A DNA stretch of 64,000 nucleotides from Actinobacteria bacterium OV450 (GCA_001298555.1 LJCW01000186.1:17226-81225); one strand, 5' to 3'. Counted from the stretch's first letter, positions 27,217 through 36,131 are shown. The notes: generated by a model from the letters alone, not told the origin. Translations and numbers: made by a program.

Positions 27217-28548
27217 GTGACGGAGAGCGGACAGGGGAGCGGCCGGCACGCCGCCCCGCAGGCCGGTGCGCCGTGGGGCCCGGACCCGGCGTACCCGCAG
27301 CCCCCGCAGCAGCCGCCCGCCCCGGCTCAGCCGGCGCCCGGCCATGTCGTGGGCCCCGGCTACGAGGGGCCGGGGCAACCGCACGGGTACGGCTACCCGC
27401 CGCTGCCCGAGGCGGTGACCCAGTACATCCCGCCCGTCCCGGCAGCGCCCGGGCCGGGCGAGGGGGCGACGCAGTACATCCCGCCCGTTCCCGCGGGGCC
27501 GGGGCCGGGCGAGGGGGCGACGCAGTACATTCCGCCGGTGCCGGCTCCGGCGCAGCATGAGGCGGCGACGCAGTACATCCCGCCCGTTCCCGCGGGGCCG
27601 GGGCCGGGCGAGGGGGCGACCCAGTACATCCCGCCGGTGCCGGCGGCTCCCGCGCACCATGAGGCGGCCACCCAGCACATCCCGCCCGTCCCCGGCACCG
27701 ACGCGTTCGACGCGCTGTTCCGCAGCGAGGGGGCCGACGACGGGCAGACGCGCCAGCTGCCGCCCGTCCAGGAGCCGGTGCTGCGGCAGCCGCCGCCGCG
27801 GGGCTATCCGCCGCGCGGGCAGCGCCCCGTACCGCCCCCGGCCGGGCCGCAGCAGCACCCGCAGCACCCGCAGCACCCGCAGTACGCGCCGCCCGCGCCC
27901 CCGCCGGAGACGTCCCGGCGCGTGCCGGCCGGCGTGATCGCCGCCGTCGTGATCGGCCTGGTCGTCGTCGGGCTCGGCGTCGGCGCACTGCTCAGTGACG
28001 GCAAGAAGCACAACAACGACCCCGCGTCGGCGGCCGCGACGCCCAGCGCCGGGAGCTCGGTGCCGGCGGCCGACGAGGGGCCAGTGGATCCGGCGCGGTC
28101 CCAGGCCGTCCAGCTGGACAAGCTCCTCGCCGACAGCAACGACAGCCGCGCCGCCGTGATCCGCGCGGTCGACGACATCAAGGGCTGCCGCAACCTCGGC
28201 CAGGCGGCGAACGACCTGCGCGACGCCGCGCGCCAGCGCGACGAGCTCGTCACCCGGCTCCAGGACACCAAGATGGACAAGCTCCCCGACAACGCGAAGC
28301 TGGCCGCGGCGCTCACCAAGGCCTGGCAGTCCTCCGCGTCCGCCGACAACAACTACGCGGCCTGGGCGGACGAGACCGCCGGCGACAAGAAGGGCTGCAA
28401 GGACGGGCAGGCCAAGAACACCGGCAATGCCGCCAACGGCAACAAGGCGAGCGGCGAGGCGACCCGGGCGAAGGAGTCCGCCGCGGGCCTGTGGAACGCG
28501 ATCGCGGCCAAGTACGGCCTCACCAAGCGGGACAAGTCCCAGCTGTAG
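27217..28548 (+). CDS. proline-rich single-span membrane protein
   Basis: 443 residues, start GTG with GAAGGAG upstream. Residues 1-225 are a disordered Pro/Gly-rich cytoplasmic region with six copies of TQYIPPVP-type repeats (residues about 68-155) and a QHPQHPQHPQ tract. One transmembrane helix (VIAAVVIGLVVVGLGVGALL, about 235-255) leads to an outer domain of about 185 residues rich in Ala, Asp and Lys. The outside part has two Cys (KGCRNL and KKGCKDG) that may pair. Likely a cell-envelope protein whose N-terminal repeats could bind a cytoplasmic partner; function unknown. Confidence 0.75.
   Translation: MTESGQGSGRHAAPQAGAPWGPDPAYPQPPQQPPAPAQPAPGHVVGPGYEGPGQPHGYGYPPLPEAVTQYIPPVPAAPGPGEGATQYIPPVPAGPGPGEGATQYIPPVPAPAQHEAATQYIPPVPAGPGPGEGATQYIPPVPAAPAHHEAATQHIPPVPGTDAFDALFRSEGADDGQTRQLPPVQEPVLRQPPPRGYPPRGQRPVPPPAGPQQHPQHPQHPQYAPPAPPPETSRRVPAGVIAAVVIGLVVVGLGVGALLSDGKKHNNDPASAAATPSAGSSVPAADEGPVDPARSQAVQLDKLLADSNDSRAAVIRAVDDIKGCRNLGQAANDLRDAARQRDELVTRLQDTKMDKLPDNAKLAAALTKAWQSSASADNNYAAWADETAGDKKGCKDGQAKNTGNAANGNKASGEATRAKESAAGLWNAIAAKYGLTKRDKSQL
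27412..27691 (+). repeat. In-frame TQYIPPVP repeats
   Basis: Six consecutive units of 16-17 codons, each starting ACNCAGTACATCCCGCCNGT-like DNA and encoding TQYIPPVP followed by Ala/Pro/Gly linker; the last copy reads TQHIPPVP. Linkers alternate between AGPGPGEGA and APAQHEAA forms, suggesting stepwise duplication of a two-unit block. Confidence 0.8.
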
Positions 28549-28557
28549 TCACCGCCG

Positions 28558-28604
28558 GAGCCCGGAGCCCGGAGCCCGGAGCCCCGGGCCCCGGGCCCCG
28601 AGCG
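28558..28604. repeat. AGCCCGG heptamer repeat and GC hairpin
   Basis: Four near-perfect AGCCCGG heptamers are followed by complementary CCCCGGG blocks between two convergent genes. The RNA can form several alternative hairpins and probably serves as a terminator in both directions. Confidence 0.5.
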
Positions 28605-28616
28605 GTGCGCCCCCGC

Positions 28617-29891
28617 CTACGCCGCGGCGGGCGCCTGCTCCAGGGTCTGGGTCATGTCCATGGACTGCTCGCCCTGCTGGGCGACGAGCCGGCCCGTCTG
28701 GACGACCTGGAAGGTGACCCGCCCGTTCACCATGCGCGGGAAGCCGGCGACGGCGCGCATGTCCTTGTAGCGCCAGCTCAGGTCCGGGGTCAGGCCGCCC
28801 GTCTTGACGGGCTCCTCCTGGTTCAGCCTGCGCGCCACCGTGCGCGCCGTGACGTCCTCGCCGGACTTGAACCGCTTCAGGGTCTCGCTGAGGACCGTGT
28901 ACGCGATCCAGGTGGTCTGCGTCCCGCTGTCGTCCGGGTCGACGGCGTCGTTGCCGAAGGCGTAGTCGGAGATCACCTTCCGCATCGGGTCCCACAGCGG
29001 GTCGGTCGACACCGGGTACCAGCTGGTGACGTACGCGCCCTCGAAGGGGCTCTCCTTGCCTCCGGTGCGGTCGACGACGGCCTGGCTCACGCTGCCGAGG
29101 ACCGAGGAGATCTGCGGGTTCCTGTGCTTGCCGTCCTCGCGGCGGAAGGCGTCGAAGAAGGTCTCCGTGCGCTGGCCGAGCACGGCCGTGACGCAGCCGC
29201 GGTCCTTGGTGCCGGAGGAGTCCGCCAGTGCCTCGCGGGCCTGCGGTATGTAGTCGGCGGAGTCCTCGGCGGCGCGGATGTCGCTGGCGTCGCCCATCCT
29301 GTTGGCCTTCAGGCCGGCGTTGAGCAGGATCGGCATGGAGTCGCCCGCGAGGGTGTCCGGGCGGACGATGGCGACCTGGCTGCAGGCCCGGCCGAGCTGG
29401 TGGCCGGCCCCGGCGAGGAGTACGGGCTGGCCGCCGTTGACGGGGTAGGACAGGGTGCTCTGGAACTCCTCGGAGGAGACTCCGTACCCGCCGATGAAGG
29501 GGATGCCCTCGGCTTCCAGCGGGGCCATGAAGGCGCGTCCGTGCTGGCTGTACGAGCCGACGACCGCGACGGCCTTCTCGTTGATGGCCTTGCGGGCGCA
29601 GTCGGCGGCGCCGTTGGCAGTGTTCTTCTCGTTGCAGGTCAGTACGCGCAGTCTGTGGCCGTTGATACCGCCCTTGGAATTGACCCAGGCCTCATAAGCC
29701 TTGGCCATACCGGGCATGCCGGGCATATTGGTTGCGCTGGTGTCCTGCGGCGCGAAGGTCATGACCGTGATGGTGCCCCCGGAGCCCCCCGAGCTCCCGG
29801 GGAGCACCCCGCATCCGGCGACGAGACAGGCGCCCATCGTCGTTGCCGCCAGGGTGCGCGAGAAGGAAGCCGTGCGTCGCCATTCGGTCAT
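28617..29891 (-). CDS. ABC-type substrate-binding lipoprotein (periplasmic-binding family)
   Basis: 424 residues from ATG 29891; a GTG two codons upstream (29897) is also possible. Lipoprotein signal (RTLAATTMGACLVAGC) with the lipid-modified Cys in LVAGC. The body matches the branched-chain amino acid/amide-binding type I fold: AYEAWVNSKGGINGHRLRVL, VAVVGSYSQHGRAFMAPLEA, IPFIGGYGVSSEEF and TTWIAYTVLSETLKRFKSGE. It is anchored outside the membrane and binds an unknown small molecule. No permease or ATPase gene adjoins it, so it is an orphan receptor or partners with a distant transporter. Confidence 0.87.
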   Translation of the reverse strand: MTEWRRTASFSRTLAATTMGACLVAGCGVLPGSSGGSGGTITVMTFAPQDTSATNMPGMPGMAKAYEAWVNSKGGINGHRLRVLTCNEKNTANGAADCARKAINEKAVAVVGSYSQHGRAFMAPLEAEGIPFIGGYGVSSEEFQSTLSYPVNGGQPVLLAGAGHQLGRACSQVAIVRPDTLAGDSMPILLNAGLKANRMGDASDIRAAEDSADYIPQAREALADSSGTKDRGCVTAVLGQRTETFFDAFRREDGKHRNPQISSVLGSVSQAVVDRTGGKESPFEGAYVTSWYPVSTDPLWDPMRKVISDYAFGNDAVDPDDSGTQTTWIAYTVLSETLKRFKSGEDVTARTVARRLNQEEPVKTGGLTPDLSWRYKDMRAVAGFPRMVNGRVTFQVVQTGRLVAQQGEQSMDMTQTLEQAPAAA

Positions 29892-30030
29892 GTCCACGCA
29901 CACTTCCGCCCCGCGGGTAACTGGAGAGTGAGAGGGGCACAACAAAGAGTGACGTGAAGGTGAATTACCGGGGGGCGGCTGCACACAGGTGCTTCAAGAT
30001 CGCCCAATCCGTGAACGTACGATCGCAAGC

Positions 30031-30534
30031 GTGACATTCGCCCAAGGTTCGAAGAACTCTTCCCGTCGCGGCGGCCGCTCCTCCACCATGGGCGGCATGC
30101 CCCTGAACGACATGCCGTGGTGGCGCTGGCGCAGCAACGTGCGCTCCGCGCTTCACATGCTCTCCGACCCGGTCTTCCACGAGGAGACCTGGCTCGCCGG
30201 CGTCGAGGGGTACGGGGACGTCACCGACGCCGTGTACCGCCTCGTCGAGGACACCTGGCTCGACAGCTGGTCCGCGGACAAGTATGTCGGCACGATCTTC
30301 CGCGACGCGCAGGAAGCCGCGCTCGTGGACCTCGCCGTGCTGCGGGTGCTGCGGATCCTGCACCAGGTCGGGCCCGACGCCCCCGTCTCCGCCTATCTGG
30401 AACACCACGCCTGGCCCGAGGCGGTGCGCGCCGCACGCGAGGCGCACGTACGACTGGCCACCGCGGACGGGGACGAACCGGACGCTGCGCCTTCGTCGCT
30501 GGAAGTGCTGAGGATCCTCACCCGCGCGGTGTGA
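30031..30534 (+). CDS. conserved hypothetical actinobacterial protein
   Basis: 167 residues from GTG 30031; ATG 30088 would give 148. The core is compact and charged (MPWWRWRSNVRSALHMLSDP, EDTWLDSWSADKYVGTIFRD, DLAVLRVLRILHQVGPDAP) with no membrane segment or known catalytic motif. A TACGAT box at 30018-30023 ends seven bases before the GTG and there is no Shine-Dalgarno, so a leaderless transcript is plausible. It sits 14 bp before purU and probably forms an operon with it. I do not recognise its function. Confidence 0.65.
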   Translation: MTFAQGSKNSSRRGGRSSTMGGMPLNDMPWWRWRSNVRSALHMLSDPVFHEETWLAGVEGYGDVTDAVYRLVEDTWLDSWSADKYVGTIFRDAQEAALVDLAVLRVLRILHQVGPDAPVSAYLEHHAWPEAVRAAREAHVRLATADGDEPDAAPSSLEVLRILTRAV

Positions 30535-30548
30535 AAGGCTGTGGGGTC

Positions 30549-31424
30549 ATGAGCGACGACCCGCAGGCCCAGGCCCCCCAGCAGTACGTACTGACCCTGT
30601 CATGCCCGGACAAGCAGGGCATCGTGCACGCCGTGTCCAGTTACCTGTTCATGACCGGGTGCAACATCGAGGACAGCCGGCAGTTCGGCGACCACGACAC
30701 CGGCCTGTTCTTCATGCGGGTCCACTTCTCGGCCGACGCTCCGGTGACGCTGGACAAGCTGCGGGCCAGCTTCGCCGCGATCGGCGACTCGTTCCGGATG
30801 GACTGGCAGCTGCACCGCTCCGACGACCGGATGCGGATCGTCCTGATGGTGTCGAAGTTCGGCCACTGCCTGAACGACCTGCTGTTCCGTACGAGCATCG
30901 GCGCGCTGCCGGTCGACATCGCGGCCGTGGTCTCGAACCACACCGACTTCGCCGAGCTGGTCCGCTCGTACGGCGTCCCCTTCCACCACATCCCGGTGAC
31001 GAAGGAGACGAAGGCGGATGTGGAGGCGCAGCTCCTGGCGCTGGTGCGGGAGGAGAACGTGGAGCTCGTGGTCCTGGCCCGGTACATGCAGGTGCTGTCG
31101 GACACCCTGTGCAAGGAGCTGAGCGGGCGGATCATCAACATCCACCACTCCTTCCTCCCCAGCTTCAAGGGCGCGAAGCCCTACCACCAGGCGCACGCGC
31201 GCGGTGTGAAGCTGATCGGCGCCACCGCGCACTACGTGACGGCCGACCTGGACGAGGGCCCGATCATCGAGCAGGAGGTCGAGCGCGTCGGCCACGAGGT
31301 GACGCCCGACCAGCTGGTGGCGATCGGACGCGACGTGGAGTGCCAGGCGCTGGCGCGGGCGGTGAAGTGGCACAGCGAGCACCGCGTGCTCCTGAACGGC
31401 ACCCGCACGGTCGTCTTCGCGTAA
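30549..31424 (+). CDS. purU: formyltetrahydrofolate deformylase
   Basis: 291 residues. An N-terminal ACT domain (QYVLTLSCPDKQGIVHAVSS) is followed by the formyl-transferase fold with SKFGHCLNDLLFR, VVSNHTDF, VVLARYMQVLSD, INIHHSFLPSFKGAKPYHQA and GATAHYVTADLDEGPIIEQE. The Asn/His/Asp catalytic set of 10-formyl-THF enzymes is present (HH in INIHHSFLP; D in TADLDEGP). It hydrolyses 10-formyl-THF to formate and THF, balancing one-carbon pools. It starts 14 bp after the preceding hypothetical gene. Confidence 0.94.
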   Translation: MSDDPQAQAPQQYVLTLSCPDKQGIVHAVSSYLFMTGCNIEDSRQFGDHDTGLFFMRVHFSADAPVTLDKLRASFAAIGDSFRMDWQLHRSDDRMRIVLMVSKFGHCLNDLLFRTSIGALPVDIAAVVSNHTDFAELVRSYGVPFHHIPVTKETKADVEAQLLALVREENVELVVLARYMQVLSDTLCKELSGRIINIHHSFLPSFKGAKPYHQAHARGVKLIGATAHYVTADLDEGPIIEQEVERVGHEVTPDQLVAIGRDVECQALARAVKWHSEHRVLLNGTRTVVFA

Positions 31425-31478
31425 CCCGGGGCGCCTCCCCGGCCCCCGCGGTGTCCGGGCCGCGGCGGGTCCGGGCCG

Positions 31479-31500
31479 GGTCCGGGCCCGGGCCCGGACC
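31479..31500. terminator. Perfect 22-bp palindrome, likely terminator
   Basis: The sequence 31479-31500 (starting GGTCCGGGCCC) equals its own reverse complement and is flanked by further GC repeats. It lies between convergent purU and the zinc-finger gene and probably ends both transcripts. Confidence 0.55.
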
Positions 31501-31532
31501 CCGCCGGCCAGACAGGACTTCGACGACGCGAC

Positions 31533-32828
31533 CTAGAGCCGGCTCAGCGAAGCCGCCGCGAAGAGGACGTCGCGGATGGCCTCGCGGTCGCCGTGCTGTC
31601 CCACCGCGGCCTCCTCCGGGGAGATGTGGCCCGCCGCCAGCTGGCAGAACTCGGCGCCGTCCAGCGCGATCCGGGCCACCGTGTGCTCCGCGGACGGCTT
31701 CGCCGCCGGGGAGTCCAGGGCGATGTCCCAGCTGCCGCCGCCCGCGCCCTCGATCTCCAGGTGCAGGGTCCGGCCGGGAGCGCCCGCGGCGACGAGGCCG
31801 CGTGGCGGAGCGGCGAGTCCGGCCCGCCGCCGGTGCGCGAGGGCGCTCGGCAGGAGCCGTGCCGCCAGGTCGATCATCCGGTTCAGGTGGGGTCCGGACG
31901 GCGGGTCGTACGGGTAGTCCACCGCCTCCGCGATGTCCCAGGCGTGCACCCAGCACTCGAAGGCCCGCTCCAGGAACGCGTCCCCGAGCGGGAGGGCGAA
32001 GGCTCCGTAGTCCACCGCCAGTTCGCCGACGCCGCGTCCCGCGAACGACACCGTCCGCACCAGCGTGTGCCCCTGCTCACGCCACGGCTCGCGGATCTGC
32101 CGGGTGAGGGGCTGCGCGGCGGAGCTCCAGTAGTGCTCGGTACGGGCCGTCGCGCCGGGCGGTGCCTCCGGGCCCAGCGGGTCGTCCAGGCCCAGGGCCG
32201 TCGCGATCAGGCCGTCCACCGTGAGCAGGTGCCCGATCACCCCGGCCACCGTCGCCCGGCGCGTCCGCCGTCGCTCCTCCTCGAACCACTTCAGCCGGAC
32301 CGGGGTCTGCCACTCCGAGTCCCCGAAGTCCCGGAGCAGCGCGTCGAGCCGAGCGGTCTCCGTGTCGTACGGGGTCGCCCACGCCGGGACCGGGATGCGG
32401 GCCGGCCGTTTGCCGAGGCAGTCCTCCAGCACGCGCGACCGCAGCAGCGGCTTGAGGTCCAGGCTCTCCTCGGGGTGCAGCAGCCCCACCGCGTCACGCA
32501 GCCGCAGCGCCTCCTCGGCGCAGGGCGCGCACTCGGTGAGGTGGTCCTCCACCGCCTGGGTCTCCTCGGCGGAGCACGCCGCGAGCGCCCACGCGCCGAG
32601 CAGGGACTTGAGCACGGCATGGGTCCGGGGCGGCTGCGGCTCGGACGGCGCCTGGGGCAGCGTCCGGGGCGCCCCGGACGGCGGCTGCGGCGAGGGCTCG
32701 GGCAGCGGATCCGGGGCGTGCCGTGGATCGAGGTCGTCTGCGGCCCCGCGCGGACCCGGTATGCGCGGCGGACCCTCGGGGCGCTGCTCCTCGAATCCGT
32801 CGTCGGTCGGGTCGGCGGGGCCGTTCAT
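31533..32828 (-). CDS. zinc-finger (anti-sigma-like) protein fused to a maleylpyruvate isomerase-type domain
   Basis: 431 residues; ATG 32828 overlaps the sigma-factor stop (ATGA). After a Pro-rich disordered stretch (1-70) comes a zf-HC2 anti-sigma motif HLTECAPC (H-x3-C-x2-C, about residues 96-103). Residues 150-330 resemble the mycothiol-dependent maleylpyruvate isomerase (DinB-like) fold: RRATVAGVIGHLLTVDGLIA and ECWVHAWDIAEAVDYPY. Coupling to a sigma gene argues it is that factor's regulator, with the second domain as a possible thiol or small-molecule sensor. No transmembrane helix is seen, so a cytosolic redox-type switch is likelier than envelope sensing. Confidence 0.8.
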   Translation of the reverse strand: MNGPADPTDDGFEEQRPEGPPRIPGPRGAADDLDPRHAPDPLPEPSPQPPSGAPRTLPQAPSEPQPPRTHAVLKSLLGAWALAACSAEETQAVEDHLTECAPCAEEALRLRDAVGLLHPEESLDLKPLLRSRVLEDCLGKRPARIPVPAWATPYDTETARLDALLRDFGDSEWQTPVRLKWFEEERRRTRRATVAGVIGHLLTVDGLIATALGLDDPLGPEAPPGATARTEHYWSSAAQPLTRQIREPWREQGHTLVRTVSFAGRGVGELAVDYGAFALPLGDAFLERAFECWVHAWDIAEAVDYPYDPPSGPHLNRMIDLAARLLPSALAHRRRAGLAAPPRGLVAAGAPGRTLHLEIEGAGGGSWDIALDSPAAKPSAEHTVARIALDGAEFCQLAAGHISPEEAAVGQHGDREAIRDVLFAAASLSRL

Positions 32829-33388
32829 CGGGGTGTTCCATATCCGGGCGGAGCGGCGCCCTCCTGCGGGAGGACGTTGGCGGTCGACAGCAGCTGGAGG
32901 CCCAGGCGCAGCCGGCGCCGGGCCTCGTCCTCGCTGATCTGGAGGTCTGCGGCGGCCTGCCGGTAGTCGCGGCGCTTGAAGTACGCGAGTTCCAGGGCGG
33001 CGCGCAGCGGCGCGGGCATGGAGGTGACGATGTAGTCGGCGCGGGCGGCGGCGCTGGCGCTGCGCACCTTCTGTTCGAGCTCCTCGCGCGAGCCGCGGCC
33101 CCGTTCGGCCTGGCGCAGCCGGGCCACGGCCTGGCTCTGGGCGATCCGGGCGACCCAGGAGCGCAGGGAGCCCTGCTTGGGGTCGTAGGCGTCGGGGTTC
33201 TCCCAGATGTAGCCGAACACTTCGCGGGTGATCCGGTCCGCCGCCTTCTCGTCGCCGAGGACCCGGTGCGCCAGGCCGTGCACGAGCGAGGCGAAGCGGT
33301 CGTACAGCTCTCCGAGCGCGGCTGCCTCGCCGCGGGCGAGACGCTGCTGCATGCGGCGGTCCCAGCGCGGTGGTACGTCCTTCGGCAT
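32825..33388 (-). CDS. sigma-70 family (ECF-type) RNA polymerase sigma factor
   Basis: 187 residues from ATG 33388, preceded by GGGGGC; longer in-frame starts are unconvincing. Region 2: GELYDRFASLVHGLAHRVLG, then REVFGYIWENPDAYDPKQGS and LRSWVARIAQSQAVARLRQ. Region 4 near the end: KRRDYRQAAADLQISEDEAR. It directs RNA polymerase to an unknown set of promoters and is translationally coupled to the zinc-finger protein, its likely anti-sigma factor. Confidence 0.9.
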   Translation of the reverse strand: MPKDVPPRWDRRMQQRLARGEAAALGELYDRFASLVHGLAHRVLGDEKAADRITREVFGYIWENPDAYDPKQGSLRSWVARIAQSQAVARLRQAERGRGSREELEQKVRSASAAARADYIVTSMPAPLRAALELAYFKRRDYRQAAADLQISEDEARRRLRLGLQLLSTANVLPQEGAAPPGYGTPR

Positions 33389-33690
33389 AACTGCCCCCAG
33401 CCGTGTGTCGACGCATTGAATGTAATGGGCACGGGCAGGTTCGCGCCCGTTTTGCGGGAACCCACCCCTGGGAGAGTGCCCTGCGTGATAGGTGCGATGC
33501 GTGCGGTGAACCGTGGGACGGGAAGCGGCACATGGGCACAGGTGTACGCGCCCCGCCGCGCTCCCCGTGCGCGGGTTCGATGCGGCCACCTCCTTGACGA
33601 CTTCGCTTAACGGGCAGGCCACGTAGGCCTTACGCTCCTGCCTTGTCTTGAACAGCACCCCACCGCACATGTGAAGGCGGAACACCGAAT
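33389..33690. other. Divergent intergenic region, sigma factor / EF-hand gene
   Basis: 302 bp without a convincing gene between two divergent genes. On the minus strand a TACATT box at about 33423-33418 lies some 30 bp before the sigma-factor ATG. A relatively AT-rich tract before 33691 likely holds the EF-hand gene promoter. No clear ECF-type -35/-10 pair could be fixed by eye. Confidence 0.4.
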
Positions 33691-34209
33691 ATGGACAGCG
33701 CAGAATACGAGCGCAAGATCGCCGCCCGATTCGCCGCCTTCGACCAGGACGGGAACGGGTACATCGATCGCGAGGACTTCAGCGCGGCCGCGAAGGCGGT
33801 GCTGGCGGAATTCGGCACCACCGCGCGGTCCGACAAGGGCCAGGCCGTCTTCGCGGGCGCGGAGGCGTTCTGGCAGGGGATGGCCGGGATCGCGGACGTC
33901 GACGGGGACCAGCGGGTGACCCGCGAGGAGTACATCACCGGCGCCGCGAAGCGGCTGCGGGACAACCCGGAGCGGTTCGCGGAGATCGCGCGGCCGTTCC
34001 TGCGCGCGGTGATCGCGGTGGCCGACGAGGACGGCGGCGGCGCGACCCCGGCGGCGGCGACCCGCGTCCTGCGCGTCCTGGGCACCCCGGCCGAACTGGC
34101 CGGCCGGGTGGCGACGGCCCTGGACGAGGACGGCGACGGCCGCATCTCGGAGAACGAGATCCTGACGGCGTTCGCGGCCTACTGCGGCGTCGAGGCCCCG
34201 GACGCGTAG
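33691..34209 (+). CDS. EF-hand calcium-binding protein
   Basis: 172 residues. Three canonical EF-hand loops: DQDGNGYIDRED (about residues 18-29), DVDGDQRVTREE (about 69-80) and DEDGDGRISENE (about 147-158). A fourth between them (DEDGGGATPAAA) is degenerate. This is the calerythrin/Cab-type layout of Streptomyces calcium sensors or buffers. No signal peptide, so it is cytoplasmic. It is divergent from the sigma factor and convergent with the acyl-CoA synthetase gene. Confidence 0.9.
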   Translation: MDSAEYERKIAARFAAFDQDGNGYIDREDFSAAAKAVLAEFGTTARSDKGQAVFAGAEAFWQGMAGIADVDGDQRVTREEYITGAAKRLRDNPERFAEIARPFLRAVIAVADEDGGGATPAAATRVLRVLGTPAELAGRVATALDEDGDGRISENEILTAFAAYCGVEAPDA

Positions 34210-34370
34210 CCGCCTGTCCCCGGACCGCCGTGCGGCAGACCGCCCCCGCCGCCCGGCGGGTCCGCCGCGCCGGCCGGTCGGACCACGTGGGTGATCACCT
34301 GGGAGACCCTTCAGCCGGTCACCGTTCGACGGGAGACCGTTCGACCTCACCCGCACGACGCCCCCGCGGC

Positions 34371-36035
34371 CTACGCGAAGCGTTCGCGCAGTTTGTACTT
34401 CAGCACCTTGCGGAGGGCGTCGTTGCGGGGGAGGGCGTCGACCAGCTCCAGTTGTTCGGGGAGTTTGTGGGGGGACAGGCCCTCCGAGCGCAGGTACGAG
34501 GTCACCTCGGCCAGGGCCAGCGGGGCCGCGCCCGGGGGCTGTTCGACGACCGCGCAGACGCGTTCGCCGCGTTCCGGGTCGGGGAGGCCGATGACGGCCA
34601 CGTCGGCTACCGCGGGGAGCCGGTGGAGCAGGTCCTCGATCTCCTTCGCGGAGATGTTCTCGCCCTTGCGGATGATGACGTCCTTGCTGCGGCCCGTCAG
34701 GACCAGGTACCCGTCCTTCGTGAGGTGTCCGAGGTCGCCCGTGATCAGGTAGCCGTCGGCGTCGAACACGTCCGAGGGGCCGGTGTGCCGGTCCCGGCCG
34801 AGGTAGCCCTGGCAGACCGCCTCGCCGCGCAGCCGGACCTCCCCGTCCGTGTCCGGGGGCAGGGGCGTGCCGTCCGGTGCCGTGATGCGGATCGACATGC
34901 CCGCCGGGGGGCGGCCCTCCGTCGTCGCCAGGTTCTCGGCCGTGTCGTCCGGGGCGCCCATCGTGATCATCGGGACCTCGGTCATGCCGTAGCCGTGGGT
35001 GAGCTGGCAGCCCAGCTCGCGGACGACGGCGTGGTAGATCTCCGGCGGCTTCGGGGCGCCGCCGCCCGCCAGGAGGCGGAGGCTCGGGATCAGCCTGGTG
35101 GACGGGTCCTTGCGCTGCTCCGTGAGGAACATCGAGTAGAACGCCGTGGAGCCGCCCGCGACCGTCACCCCGTGGCGCCGGTACCCGTCCAGGGCGTCGG
35201 GCATCGCGAACTTCTCGAACAGCACCGCCGGGAACCCGTAGAGCAGCAGCATCACGGTGTAGTCGGGGCCGGCGATGTGCGCGAAGGGGAAGGCCATCGA
35301 GCCGACGTCGGCCGGGCTCAGCTGCAGGGCGTGGGCCAGGCAGGCGCCGCCCGCGATCAGTGAGCGGTCGGTGTGCAGGACGCCCTTGGGGTCCGAGGTG
35401 GTGCCGGAGGTCCAGTAGATCCACCGTACGGACACCCCGTCGCGCGGCGGCGGGGGGAGCACGGCCGGATCCCCGTCCGGGAGGCTGCCCGCCTCGTGGA
35501 CGCGGAAGACGCCGCGCGCGCCGAGCCGCTCGGCCATGGCCGTGTGGTCGAAGCCCCGCCAGACGCCCGGGACGGCGAAGAACTCCGCCTTCGACTCGCG
35601 CAGCGCGAAGCCCACCTCGCGGTCGCGGTAGAAGGGGATCACCGGGGTCTGGACGGCTCCGATCCGCGCCAGGGCGACCGAGAGCAGGACCGTCTCGATG
35701 CGGGTGGGCAGTTGCCAGGCGACGACCGTGCCGGGGCGCACGCCCATGCCGTGCAGGCCCGCGGCGACGCGTTCGGAGCGGTCGCGGAGCTCGGCGAAGG
35801 TGAGGGTGCGGTCGTCGGCGGGGTCGTCGGCCGCCTGGATCAGCACCGGGGCGCCGGGGGTCAGTGCGGCCCGCCGGACGATCAGCTCCCACAGGGTGGG
35901 GGAGCGGCCCAGCCGCTCCGCTACGGCCCTGTCGGCCGAGGTGCCGGGGGTGCCCGGGGTGCCCGGGGTGCCCGGGGCGTCCGTGCTTCCCGCCGGTCGC
36001 CCGCCGTCCGCTCCGTCCGTGCTGCTGCCCGACAT
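34371..36035 (-). CDS. AMP-dependent acyl-CoA synthetase/ligase
   Basis: 554 residues from ATG 36035, with GGGAGG upstream. The N-terminus has a GTPGTPGTPG tract. ANL-family motifs: IYWTSGTTSDPKGVLHTD (P-loop), LTHGYGMTEVPM, YLITGDLGHLTKDGYLVLTG with GRSKDVIIRKGENIS, and the terminal catalytic Lys in RNDALRKVLKYKL. It activates a carboxylic acid to its CoA thioester through an acyl-AMP. A perfect CTGACG-N3-CGTCAG operator lies 19 bp upstream of the start, so it belongs to the regulon described below and probably does the entry step of the pathway. Confidence 0.92.
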   Translation of the reverse strand: MSGSSTDGADGGRPAGSTDAPGTPGTPGTPGTSADRAVAERLGRSPTLWELIVRRAALTPGAPVLIQAADDPADDRTLTFAELRDRSERVAAGLHGMGVRPGTVVAWQLPTRIETVLLSVALARIGAVQTPVIPFYRDREVGFALRESKAEFFAVPGVWRGFDHTAMAERLGARGVFRVHEAGSLPDGDPAVLPPPPRDGVSVRWIYWTSGTTSDPKGVLHTDRSLIAGGACLAHALQLSPADVGSMAFPFAHIAGPDYTVMLLLYGFPAVLFEKFAMPDALDGYRRHGVTVAGGSTAFYSMFLTEQRKDPSTRLIPSLRLLAGGGAPKPPEIYHAVVRELGCQLTHGYGMTEVPMITMGAPDDTAENLATTEGRPPAGMSIRITAPDGTPLPPDTDGEVRLRGEAVCQGYLGRDRHTGPSDVFDADGYLITGDLGHLTKDGYLVLTGRSKDVIIRKGENISAKEIEDLLHRLPAVADVAVIGLPDPERGERVCAVVEQPPGAAPLALAEVTSYLRSEGLSPHKLPEQLELVDALPRNDALRKVLKYKLRERFA

Positions 36036-36053
36036 CCCAGGACCTCCCCTTTG

Positions 36054-36068
36054 CTGACGGCACGTCAG
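36054..36068. promoter_or_regulatory. Operator A (CTGACG-N3-CGTCAG, 12/12)
   Basis: Perfect 6-3-6 palindrome CTGACGGCACGTCAG, 19 bp upstream of the acyl-CoA synthetase start. One of ten such sites in 36-62 kb; inferred binding site of the TetR protein encoded at 60957-61604. Confidence 0.75.
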
Positions 36069-36131
36069 ATCAAGCGGAGAGCGTAGGGCTCCGGCGCTTG
36101 TCGGTCCAGGGGTGGCGGAGCTAGCTTGTTT

